Source: Actinomycetales bacterium UBA1416
Lineage (GTDB): Bacteria > Actinomycetota > Actinomycetes > Actinomycetales > Actinomycetaceae
Reading direction: 5' to 3'
DNA length: 22,504 nucleotides
Assembly: GCA_002304945.1 (NCBI GenBank)
Contig: DBPQ01000113.1
Location: 1 to 22,504 of the forward strand
A model generated the notes under the pieces. It was not told the DNA's origin. It saw only the letters and a list, made by a program, of their open reading frames with translations, and ran no database searches. A program made the position numbers and the translations under genes. Positions 14,722 to 21,214 of this stretch are shown here, one piece after another (the stretch's first letter is position 1; every line of letters starts with the position of its first letter).

Positions 14722-15987
14722 TCATGTCCGGGCCCGCGCGAGCCCGCGGAGCACCGCTGCGAGCAGCACGAGGTTCAGCAGGCTCGAGGTGGGCACGCCG
14801 AGCGGCCCCGGGCCCCACCAGGTGGCGAACCCCGTCGTCGTGACGGCGAGCAGGACCAGCGGGAGGGCGACGGCGAGGACGGCGTCCGTCGTCGTCCCAC
14901 CGCGCCCCGGCCGGCGACGGAGCCACGCCAGGACGGCGCCGTCGGCGCGCGCCACCACCCCGGCGAGCAGCCAGGCGAGGACCAGCGTCACGGCGAGTCC
15001 GAGGAGGTGGGCGGACCACCACTCGGGGGTGAACGCCGGTTCCCAGAACCGGGCGAGCCAGGCGGCGCCCACGACCAGCGCGACGATCGGGATGTGCCAG
15101 AGGTACACCCCCACGGCACGTGCGCCGAACGCGCCGATCACGCGGTACACCCGATCATGCGAGAGCACCGCGGTGAGGGGACGCCACAGGGCGGCCAGCA
15201 CCAGCACGAGGCCGAGACCGTACAGCGCCACCACCAGGGTGGGCGGGGAGAGGTTGGAGGGCTCGGGGTCGGCAGCGTAGGTGACGAGCGACGACGAGTA
15301 CGGGCCCAGGACCGCGAGGCCCACCGCACTCGCGACGGCGGATGCCGCGCCGGCGAGCAGCACCGCCGGGCGTGCCCGCCGCAGCGCCGGGAGGTGGAGG
15401 CCGACCTGGTGGAGGAAGCCCCACACGAAGAGGAGGTTGAGCTGCCCGAGCGTGGGGTGGACGTTCCAGCGCAGCGCGTCGACGACGGCGATCACCGCGA
15501 GCCACACGCCGAGGCTGAGCACGGGCCGGGCGGTCCACCGGACCGTCCAGGGCACCGCGGCGGTGACGGCGGCGTACACGCCGAGGAACCAGAGCAACTG
15601 GGCGAGGAACCGCCCGACGAGGTCGGCGCCCGGCACGAGCAGCGCCGCGGGGAGGCCGATCGCCGTCCAGAACGCGGTGTAGACGAGAGCGGGCACACCG
15701 AGGCACACGAGCCGGCGGGACAGGAAGCCGTCCGGACGGCGCTGCCACGAGCCGAGGTTGGTGACGGCCCCCGCGGCGAAGAAGAGGGGCAGGATCTGCA
15801 GGGACCAGGTCCAGCCGGCGGCGCCCGGATGGAGGTCGAGGACGCTCATCGGAGAGGTGGTGCTGAGGTCCCACGCCAGCGAGTGCGCCACCACCACGAC
15901 CAGCAGCGCGAACGCTCGTGCCGCGTCGAGGACCCGGTCTCGTTCGACGACGGCGGCCCCACCCGCCGGCGCCCGACGCTCGTCCAT
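14722..15987 (-). CDS. Acyltransferase 3 family integral-membrane protein
   Basis: A 421-residue protein with about ten hydrophobic segments. The N-terminal signature of the acyltransferase-3 family is present: RDRVLDAARAFALLVVVVAHS at about 16-36, with the conserved Arg and His, and a second block near LPLFFAAGAV. A later VYLWHIP segment (about 313-319) is also typical. Members transfer acyl groups to carbohydrates, peptidoglycan or lipids at the membrane; the substrate is not deducible. The ATG at 15985-15987 is chosen because AGG-rich sequence (GAGGAGTGAGG) lies just upstream; a GTG at 15997-15999 would add four residues. A second gene of the same family lies at 17146. It ends against the hairpin shared with glgB. 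Confidence 0.85.
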   Translation of the reverse strand: MDERRAPAGGAAVVERDRVLDAARAFALLVVVVAHSLAWDLSTTSPMSVLDLHPGAAGWTWSLQILPLFFAAGAVTNLGSWQRRPDGFLSRRLVCLGVPALVYTAFWTAIGLPAALLVPGADLVGRFLAQLLWFLGVYAAVTAAVPWTVRWTARPVLSLGVWLAVIAVVDALRWNVHPTLGQLNLLFVWGFLHQVGLHLPALRRARPAVLLAGAASAVASAVGLAVLGPYSSSLVTYAADPEPSNLSPPTLVVALYGLGLVLVLAALWRPLTAVLSHDRVYRVIGAFGARAVGVYLWHIPIVALVVGAAWLARFWEPAFTPEWWSAHLLGLAVTLVLAWLLAGVVARADGAVLAWLRRRPGRGGTTTDAVLAVALPLVLLAVTTTGFATWWGPGPLGVPTSSLLNLVLLAAVLRGLARART

Positions 15988-16018
15988 GGCTCGCCTCACT
16001 CCTCGGCCTCCGCGCGCC

Positions 16019-16024
16019 AGCGTA
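16019..16024 (-). promoter_or_regulatory. -10-like box for the acyltransferase gene
   Basis: TACGCT on the minus strand about 31 nt before the ATG at 15987, leaving room for a short leader that carries GGAGG and GAGGAG. Same hexamer as in front of the PaiB-like and PPDK-like genes. No -35 box recognised. Confidence 0.35.
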
Positions 16025-16060
16025 CGCCCGGGGCGGGGCGCTCCGGTGGGCCATCATGTT

Positions 16061-16095
16061 CGCGCGCGGAGGAGTGCCCGCGCGCGGAGGACTGC
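16061..16095. repeat. Tandem 17-bp repeat between acyltransferase and NUDIX genes
   Basis: CGCGCGCGGAGGAGTGC at 16061-16077 is followed by a copy with one change at 16079-16095 (period 18 bp). It lies in the divergent promoter region, so it could be a pair of operator sites, but it is also simple GC-rich sequence. Confidence 0.55.
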
Positions 16096-16134
16096 TCGAC
16101 GGGCCGACCCGGCCGTGAGGCGTAGCCTTGCCGC

Positions 16135-16140
16135 GGAGGT
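16135..16140 (+). promoter_or_regulatory. Shine-Dalgarno sequence of the NUDIX gene
   Basis: GGAGGT placed 6 nt before the ATG at 16147. It favours this ATG over the GTG immediately upstream at 16144. Confidence 0.7.
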
Positions 16141-16146
16141 GGCGTG

Positions 16147-16629
16147 ATGGTGCTGCACTCGGCGGCCGTGCTGGCGTACCGGCTCGAGGGCGGGGAGCCG
16201 CTCGTGTTCCTGGGCCACATGGGCGGCCCGTTCTGGGCGCGCAAGGATGCGGGCGCGTGGTCCCTCCCGAAGGGCGTGTACGAGCCCGGCGCGGAGGACC
16301 CGGCGGCGGCGGCCCGGCGGGAGTTCGCCGAGGAGATCGGGGTGCCATGGGACGGGCCGTTGGAGTTCCTCGGCGAGTTCCGGCAGCCGAGCGGCAAGCG
16401 GCTCGCGGTCTTCGTGGGTGAGGCGCCGCCGTCCCTGGCGTTCGTGGCCTCGAACGAGTTCGAGCTCGAGTGGCCGCGCGGGAGCGGGCAGTTCAGGAGC
16501 TTCCCGGAGGTGGACCGGGCCGAGTGGTTCCCGCTCCCGGTGGCGCGCGAGAAGGTGGCGAAGGGACAGGTGCCCGTGTTGGACTCGTTCGCGGAGTGGC
16601 TGGAGGGTGCAGCGGGCCCGCCCCGCTGA
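16147..16629 (+). CDS. NUDIX hydrolase, COG4119-like
   Basis: A 160-residue soluble protein. Members hydrolyse nucleoside diphosphates linked to another group, using a metal held by the Nudix box. Here the box runs from Gly43 to Val66 (GVYEPGAEDP...RREFAEEIGV), with the catalytic REF-AEE at 58-63. There is one extra residue between the Gly and the first Glu compared with the canonical Gx5E spacing. The flanking SLPKG at 39-43 and GGPFWARKDAGAWS at 26-39 match the group of predicted NTP pyrophosphohydrolases with such an N-terminal block. Substrate unknown. Start ATG is fixed by GGAGGT 6 nt upstream. Divergent from the acyltransferase and convergent with the small membrane protein. Confidence 0.9.
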   Translation: MVLHSAAVLAYRLEGGEPLVFLGHMGGPFWARKDAGAWSLPKGVYEPGAEDPAAAARREFAEEIGVPWDGPLEFLGEFRQPSGKRLAVFVGEAPPSLAFVASNEFELEWPRGSGQFRSFPEVDRAEWFPLPVAREKVAKGQVPVLDSFAEWLEGAAGPPR

Positions 16630-16673
16630 GAGGCCGCGCGTCTCGCTCCGCCCGCTCCGGACCGCCGCAGCGC

Positions 16674-17087
16674 CTACCCGCGAGGCCCCGACGCCCACGC
16701 CGCCACCACGGTGATGAGCGTGGCGAACACGATCCCGAGCGTCGCGATCCCTGCCAGCATCTCGAAGGCGGGCGGCAGGCCGCGGTCCTCCGGCGGAGGC
16801 GCCTGGGCCGCCCGCCGCTGCAGGTGGTACCAGCCCGACCCTGCAACCAGCAGCGCGAGGACCAGCACCATCAGGGTGGTGCCGTACCCCGCATGGGCCG
16901 TGGCTCCTGTGCCCGACACCAGCCCGGTGAAGCCGGCCGTCAGGGTCAGTGCCGCTGCGAGGGCAATCGCGGACAGCACCGGGCGGCCGAACCGGTCGCG
17001 CAGCCGGGGAGCGAGCAGGAGCGCGAGCAGGCCGACTGCCGAGACGGGCACCACCACCACGGTGAGGAACGCGAGGAACGCGTGCAC
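16674..17087 (-). CDS. Hypothetical four-helix membrane protein
   Basis: A 137-residue protein not recognised as a named family. Four hydrophobic segments are visible at about residues 3-27, 38-58, 70-83 and 108-130. A polar, Pro-rich loop (QRRAAQAPPPEDRG) lies between the third and fourth. There is no enzyme motif and no signal peptide cleavage site separate from the first helix. Start is GTG 17085-17087, 6 nt after a TAGTGT -10-like box, which suggests a leaderless mRNA. It is divergent from the following acyltransferase gene (58 bp spacer) and convergent with the NUDIX gene. High hydrophobicity and G/C-biased third codon positions support a real gene. Confidence 0.7.
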   Translation of the reverse strand: MHAFLAFLTVVVVPVSAVGLLALLLAPRLRDRFGRPVLSAIALAAALTLTAGFTGLVSGTGATAHAGYGTTLMVLVLALLVAGSGWYHLQRRAAQAPPPEDRGLPPAFEMLAGIATLGIVFATLITVVAAWASGPRG

Positions 17088-17093
17088 GTCCCG

Positions 17094-17099
17094 ACACTA
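17094..17099 (-). promoter_or_regulatory. -10-like box for the small membrane protein gene
   Basis: TAGTGT (TANNNT) on the minus strand, 6 nt before the GTG start at 17087. Consistent with a leaderless transcript. Confidence 0.4.
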
Positions 17100-17145
17100 G
17101 ACGATCTGCGCAACGGCCGTGGCCCCCGGCGGGCCCCGGGCGGGG

Positions 17146-18420
17146 ATGATGGACCGCATGGCGCGGCGTGACCACCTCATCGACGCCGCCCGCGTGCTCG
17201 CGGTCGCCACCGTGGTGGTCTACCACGTGCTGTTCTTCGAGGTGGGTCTGGACGGCGGTCGCCTCACCGTGAACCGCTGGGAGCCGGGCAGGCCGTTGCT
17301 CGTGCTGGGCTGGTTCGTCATGATCCTGCCGGTGTTCTTCATCGCCGCCGGCTTCGGGCACGCCGCCTCCGCGGACGGGCGCGCTGCCACCCTTGACGGA
17401 GCGGTGCCACGCCTCGTCCGCCGGGTCGAGCGCCTGGCCGGCCCGATCGGCCTCTTCGTGACGGCGCTCGCCGCCCTCGCCACGGCGGCGGCGTGGTGGC
17501 CCGGGGCACCGCCGTCGCTCCCGTACCCGGGCGTCGAGGGCCTCGGCTGGCTCGGCCTGGCGGCCGCGGTCTCCCGCGACTATGCCGACTTCCTCTGGTT
17601 CCTCGTCGCGTACCTCGCGGTGGTGGCCCTCGCCGACGTGATGGTCCGCCTGCAGGAGCGCTGGGGCGTGGCGGTGGTGCTCGGGCTCGGTGCCGGCGCT
17701 GCGCTGGCCGACCAGCTCGGCGGTGTGGCCCGCGACGCCAACTGGGCGCTGGTGTGGCTGGCGTGCCACCAGTTCGGGGTCGGACTGCGGCGCGGCTGGT
17801 TCACACGGTGGCCGTGGGTGACGGCGACGACGGCGGCTGCGGGCGTCGTCGTCCTCGTGACGGTGGCGGGGTACCCGCTGTCCCCCATCGCCAACTACTA
17901 CCCGCCGAGCGTGGCCATCGTGCTGCTCGGGCTCGCGCAGGCGAGCGTGCTGGCGCTGCTGCGCCGGGCCGGCGTGCTGCGGGCAGTCGGTGCGGCGTGG
18001 GAGCGGCGGCTGGCCGTGGCCGGGGCGCACCTCGTGACGGTCTACCTGTGGCAGGCCGCCTGCATCATCGTGGCAGTCCTGGCCCTGGCGGCGGCGGGCC
18101 GGGCGGTCTCGGGGCTGGCAGCCGTGCTGCTCCACCCGGTGGCGGTCCTCGCCGTGACGGTGGCCGTGATCGTGGCGGTGGTGCCGTGGATCGCACGGGT
18201 GGAGCGGTGGCTGGGGCGGGGCACGGCGCCGTCGGGCCGATGGCGGGTGGCGGGCGTAGTGGTCTTGCTGACCGGCACCGCACTGGTGTGGCGGAACGGT
18301 GCGGTGTTGCACCCGGAGAGCATCTGGTCGTCCGCCGGGGTGCTGCTGGTGTGGGGTTCGGCACTGCTGCTGCTCCGAACTCGACACCGCCCGGCCGAGC
18401 AGACAAGCATGGACCGGTGA
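17146..18420 (+). CDS. Second acyltransferase 3 family integral-membrane protein
   Basis: About 424 residues with some ten membrane spans. The family start RRDHLIDAARVLAVATVVVYHV is visible at about residues 6-27 (conserved Arg/Asp region and the His in the first helix), then MILPVFFIAAGFGHA, and the VTVYLWQAACI segment corresponding to the late VYLWH motif of the family, here with Gln in place of His. It resembles the acyltransferase at 14722-15987 in architecture. Substrate unknown. Starts at 17146, 17149 and 17158 (ATG) are all possible; 17146 is given. The stop overlaps the GTG of the downstream exporter by GTGA, so both are probably co-translated. Confidence 0.83.
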   Translation: MMDRMARRDHLIDAARVLAVATVVVYHVLFFEVGLDGGRLTVNRWEPGRPLLVLGWFVMILPVFFIAAGFGHAASADGRAATLDGAVPRLVRRVERLAGPIGLFVTALAALATAAAWWPGAPPSLPYPGVEGLGWLGLAAAVSRDYADFLWFLVAYLAVVALADVMVRLQERWGVAVVLGLGAGAALADQLGGVARDANWALVWLACHQFGVGLRRGWFTRWPWVTATTAAAGVVVLVTVAGYPLSPIANYYPPSVAIVLLGLAQASVLALLRRAGVLRAVGAAWERRLAVAGAHLVTVYLWQAACIIVAVLALAAAGRAVSGLAAVLLHPVAVLAVTVAVIVAVVPWIARVERWLGRGTAPSGRWRVAGVVVLLTGTALVWRNGAVLHPESIWSSAGVLLVWGSALLLLRTRHRPAEQTSMDR

Positions 18421-19625
18421 GCCTCCCCAATTCGCCGTACCACGGGCGCATGTCCGCACGCTTCGTGGCGCTGCTGGGGCTGATCGCGGGCCTGGGCGCG
18501 GTCACCATGGACATGTACCTGCCCTCGCTGCCGGACGTGGCCACCGACCTCGGCACCTCGGCCACCGCCGCCCAGTTCACCATCTCAGGCGTGCTGATCG
18601 GGGCCGGCCTGGGCCAGTTGCTGATGGGGCCGCTGTCCGACAGGTACGGCCGCCGCCGCCCCGCCCTGGTGGGCATCGCGATCCACGTGGTGGCCTCACT
18701 CGCCTGCATGGTGGCTCCCACGATCGAGATCCTGATCGCGATGCGGATGCTGCAGGGCATCGGGAACTCCGCGGCCACCGTGACCGCCATGGCCGTGATC
18801 CGGGACAGGCTCACCGGCGGGCCGGCGGCGCGGGTGCTCTCCCGGCTCATGCTGGTGATCGGGGTGGCACCGCTCCTCGCCCCGACCGTCGGCGGGTTCA
18901 TCGCGAACCAGTTCGGCGGGTGGCGGGCGGTGTTCGCGGCGCTTGCACTGTTCGGCGTGGTGCTGGCGCTGCTCGTGTACCGCTTCCTCCCGGACACCCT
19001 CGCGCCGGAGAACCGCACCTCGGCCGGTGTGAGCACGGCGCTGCGGGGATACGCCGCCCTGCTGCGGGACCGGCAGTTCGTGGCCCTCGCCTTCCTGCCC
19101 GCCCTCGCCATGAGCGTGGTGCTGAGCTACGTGTCGGGCGCCCCGTTCGTGTTGCGGGAGCAGTTCGGGCTGAGCGCCCAGCAGTTCGCGCTGGTGTTCG
19201 CGGCCAACGGGCTGGGCGGGGTGATCCTGTCCCAGGTGAACGCCTCCCTCGTGCGGCGGTACGAACCCCTGGCGATCCTGCGGGTGGCGATTCCCGGGGT
19301 GCTGGCCCTCGCCGCGGTCCTGCTGCTCATCGCGGCGACCAGCTTCGGAGGGCTCTTCGGCCTGCTCGTTCCGCTCTGGCTGCTGATGAGCGCCACGATG
19401 ATCCTCCCGGCCAACGCCACCGCACTCGCGCTGAGCCGCCACGGCGAGAGGGCCGGCACCGCCGCGGCGTTCCTCGGTTCCCTCCAGTCAGGGCTGGCCG
19501 GGGTGGTGAGCCCGTTCGTCGGGTTCCTCGGCGGGGACGCGGTTGCCATGGCCACGGTCCTGACGACGGTCCTTGCCGCCGCGTTCATCCTCCTCGCGCT
19601 GGCGACCCCCGCCTACCGCCGCTGA
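18417..19625 (+). CDS. Bcr/CflA family drug-resistance MFS transporter
   Basis: A 402-residue, 12-helix exporter of the DHA1 group of the major facilitator superfamily. The Bcr/CflA hallmark TMDMYLPSLP is at 30-39 in helix 1, and motif A GPLSDRYGRRR is at 71-81 between helices 2 and 3. MRMLQGIGNS (helix 4, motif B region) and PLLAPTVGGFIA (motif C-like, helix 5) are also present. Members export bicyclomycin, chloramphenicol, sulfonamides or small metabolites by proton antiport; the substrate cannot be predicted. The GTG at 18417 overlaps the stop of the acyltransferase by 4 nt and is preferred; an ATG at 18450 would remove 11 residues and leave helix 1 intact. Length is typical. Confidence 0.93.
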   Translation: MSLPNSPYHGRMSARFVALLGLIAGLGAVTMDMYLPSLPDVATDLGTSATAAQFTISGVLIGAGLGQLLMGPLSDRYGRRRPALVGIAIHVVASLACMVAPTIEILIAMRMLQGIGNSAATVTAMAVIRDRLTGGPAARVLSRLMLVIGVAPLLAPTVGGFIANQFGGWRAVFAALALFGVVLALLVYRFLPDTLAPENRTSAGVSTALRGYAALLRDRQFVALAFLPALAMSVVLSYVSGAPFVLREQFGLSAQQFALVFAANGLGGVILSQVNASLVRRYEPLAILRVAIPGVLALAAVLLLIAATSFGGLFGLLVPLWLLMSATMILPANATALALSRHGERAGTAAAFLGSLQSGLAGVVSPFVGFLGGDAVAMATVLTTVLAAAFILLALATPAYRR

Positions 19626-19665
19626 GTGGAGTCAGCAGGGAGCAGCAGCCAGCAGCGTGCCAGGC

Positions 19666-19998
19666 TCAAGAAGGGCGTCGGGACAGGACCCGGAGCGCCT
19701 CGAGAATCAGCTCCACGGCAGCGTCGAGGCCCACGAGGCCGGTGTTGACCACGAGATCGAACCTGTCGTTCGACCGCGGGTCCCAGTTGTACAGCCGCAG
19801 CGACATCTCGGCGCGCACCCGGTCCTCCCGCGCCTGGCGCCTGGAGGCCTCCGCCAGCGGGATGCCCGCCTCCGCCGCCGCGCGGGCCACCCGTTGCTCC
19901 AGCGGACCGTCCAGCTTGACGTGGAGCGCTCCGGGATGGTCCGCGAGGATCACGGTGGCGTTCCGCCCGAGGACGACGACGCCGTCGCCGGCCGCGGT
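19666..19998 (-). pseudogene. Cytidylate-kinase-like gene, 5' end missing
   Basis: The minus-strand frame reads from about 19998 as GTAAGDGVVVLGRNATVILA, then HPGALHVKLDGPLEQRV, REDRVRAEMSLRLYNWDPRSN and LVVNTGLVGLDAAVELIL, to a stop at 19666. This is the second half of the cytidylate-kinase-like family (AAA-type NMP kinase fold). The ADP-ribose/nucleotide P-loop with the GSGG-type motif, normally in the first 20 residues of a protein of about 200, is absent. Upstream of about 20000 the frame stops resembling the family and the opposite strand begins to encode an MFS fragment. A GTG at 19951-19953 could start a 95-residue remnant, but without the P-loop it should be inactive. Confidence 0.72.
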
Positions 19999-20330
19999 AC
20001 CTGCCGCTGGCCGCGGGGATCACCGTGTTCGCCCTCGGTTCCAGCCTCCCCCTGGTCCTGGTCCCGATCCTCGTGATGGTGCTCTTCGGGCCGCGTGACT
20101 ACGCGGCGATCCTCGGCCCCGTGATGGCCGCCGGACCGGTGGGGATCGCGATCGGCACGCCGCTGTGGGGCCTGGCCGTGGACGTCACCGGGTCCTACGA
20201 CGCCGGCCTCTGGGTGGCGAGCGGCGCCACCGTGGCGGCCGCCGTCCTGCTTGTCTGGGCGCTCCGCACGGCGCCGGCGTTCCGGGAGCGCGTGGCCCGC
20301 GAGCTGGATCCGGGCGAGCCGACGGCGTGA
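19992..20330 (+). pseudogene. MFS transporter gene fragment, C-terminal third only
   Basis: From about position 19992 the plus strand reads RPRYLPLAAGITVFALGSSL, then two or three membrane helices with FGPRDYAAILGPVMAAGPVGIAIGTPL, VDVTGSYDAGLWVASG and a final helix, ending at TGA 20328-20330. This matches the last third of a 12-helix MFS permease; it is not a copy of the Bcr/CflA exporter 400 bp upstream, whose C-terminus is different. The first eight or so helices are missing because the frame runs into the kinase remnant. A GTG at 20025 might be used but would give only about 101 residues. The stop is 1 bp from the end of the fructosamine kinase gene. Confidence 0.72.
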
Positions 20331-20331
20331 C

Positions 20332-21165
20332 TCACCACCCGAGCGCAGCGAGGGTCTCGGTGAGTTGCGGCATGGCCCGGTCCCCGAAGTGCAGCACGTT
20401 CAGCAGCCGGTGGTGCAGTTCGAGCACGCGCCGCCGTTCCTCATAGCCTTCCGGGAACGGCAGCACCTCCAGGTAGGCGCCCCAGAACTCCTCCGGCAGC
20501 GGGTCCTTCTTGGAGATCTGCATGTACGCGAGATCCAGCTCGCGGTCGGCGAAGCTGACCTCCGGGTCCACCACCCACCGGCCCTCCACCGTGTTGCCGA
20601 GCCAGAAGTCGCCGTGGGTGAGCGCCGGCGTCGGGTGCGCGGGCAACAGTTCCTGGATCGGACCGTCGCAGGCGCGCTCCAGGCGGATCCGCACGTCCGG
20701 GGGCACGCTCGGGTCGGCCAGGTGCACCCGTACGCGCTGCTCGGCGAAGAAGGTGGGCCAGTGGTCGGACCACGCGTTCACCTGCACGAACCGGCCCGCC
20801 CGGTTGTCGCGGTGCCACCCGTATCTCTCCCCCGCCACCTGGTGCATGCCGGCGATCGCCCGGCCGAGCAGCTCCCAGTCCGCCGGCCCGTGCACGCGCT
20901 CCAGCACGAGGGTGCCGCCGGCGTGGCCGAGGACGCCGGGCACCGGGACGCCCGCCGTCGCCAGTGCCTCCAGCCCATCCACCTCCGCGTCCGCGGGGTA
21001 CGGCGTCAGCTTGACGACGGCGTCGCGCCCGTCCGCCAGCACCACCAGCCAGGTGGTGGCCACCCAACCGCCGGGGGTCGGGCCGGCCTCCACGGGCCGG
21101 GGCAGCCCGGCCGGCCAGTCGGCGGCCATCAGGTCCTCGAGGCGGGCGGCGGAGGCGGGATCCAT
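20332..21165 (-). CDS. Fructosamine kinase family protein
   Basis: A 277-residue kinase with the aminoglycoside-phosphotransferase/protein-kinase-like fold. Visible: Lys52 in AVVKLTPYPADAEVDGL (ATP-binding Lys and the following Glu), the FN3K-specific GWHRDNRAGRFVQVNAWSDHWPTFF block split over 117-140, the Brenner motif HGDFWLGN at 184-191 with catalytic Asp186, and metal-binding Asp200 in VDPEVSFADRELDLAYM. Family members phosphorylate fructosamines or ribulosamines, the products of sugar attack on amines, and so help repair glycated molecules; in bacteria the substrate is often unproven. Start is ATG 21163-21165. A CACGCT hexamer 7 nt upstream may be the -10 box of a leaderless mRNA. It is divergent from the GH13 gene (49 bp spacer). 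Confidence 0.9.
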   Translation of the reverse strand: MDPASAARLEDLMAADWPAGLPRPVEAGPTPGGWVATTWLVVLADGRDAVVKLTPYPADAEVDGLEALATAGVPVPGVLGHAGGTLVLERVHGPADWELLGRAIAGMHQVAGERYGWHRDNRAGRFVQVNAWSDHWPTFFAEQRVRVHLADPSVPPDVRIRLERACDGPIQELLPAHPTPALTHGDFWLGNTVEGRWVVDPEVSFADRELDLAYMQISKKDPLPEEFWGAYLEVLPFPEGYEERRRVLELHHRLLNVLHFGDRAMPQLTETLAALGW

Positions 21166-21172
21166 GGCCCCA

Positions 21173-21178
21173 AGCGTG
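21173..21178 (-). promoter_or_regulatory. -10-like box for the fructosamine kinase gene
   Basis: CACGCT on the minus strand, 7 nt before the ATG at 21165. It keeps the A at position 2 and T at position 6 of the actinobacterial -10 pattern. Weak on its own but it fits the spacing seen at five other starts in this window. Confidence 0.3.
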
Positions 21179-21214
21179 GCAGGATTGTCCGGACCCCGTC
21201 CCGGAAGTGAGCGA

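Noticed and set aside
14722..18420. The two acyltransferase genes as a recent tandem duplication
   Set aside because: They share only the family-level motifs; their sequences differ throughout, and they are on opposite strands with two other genes between them.
18417..20330. The MFS fragment as a partial duplicate of the Bcr/CflA exporter
   Set aside because: The C-terminal sequences do not match; the fragment has a different loop (GPRDYAAI) and final helix.
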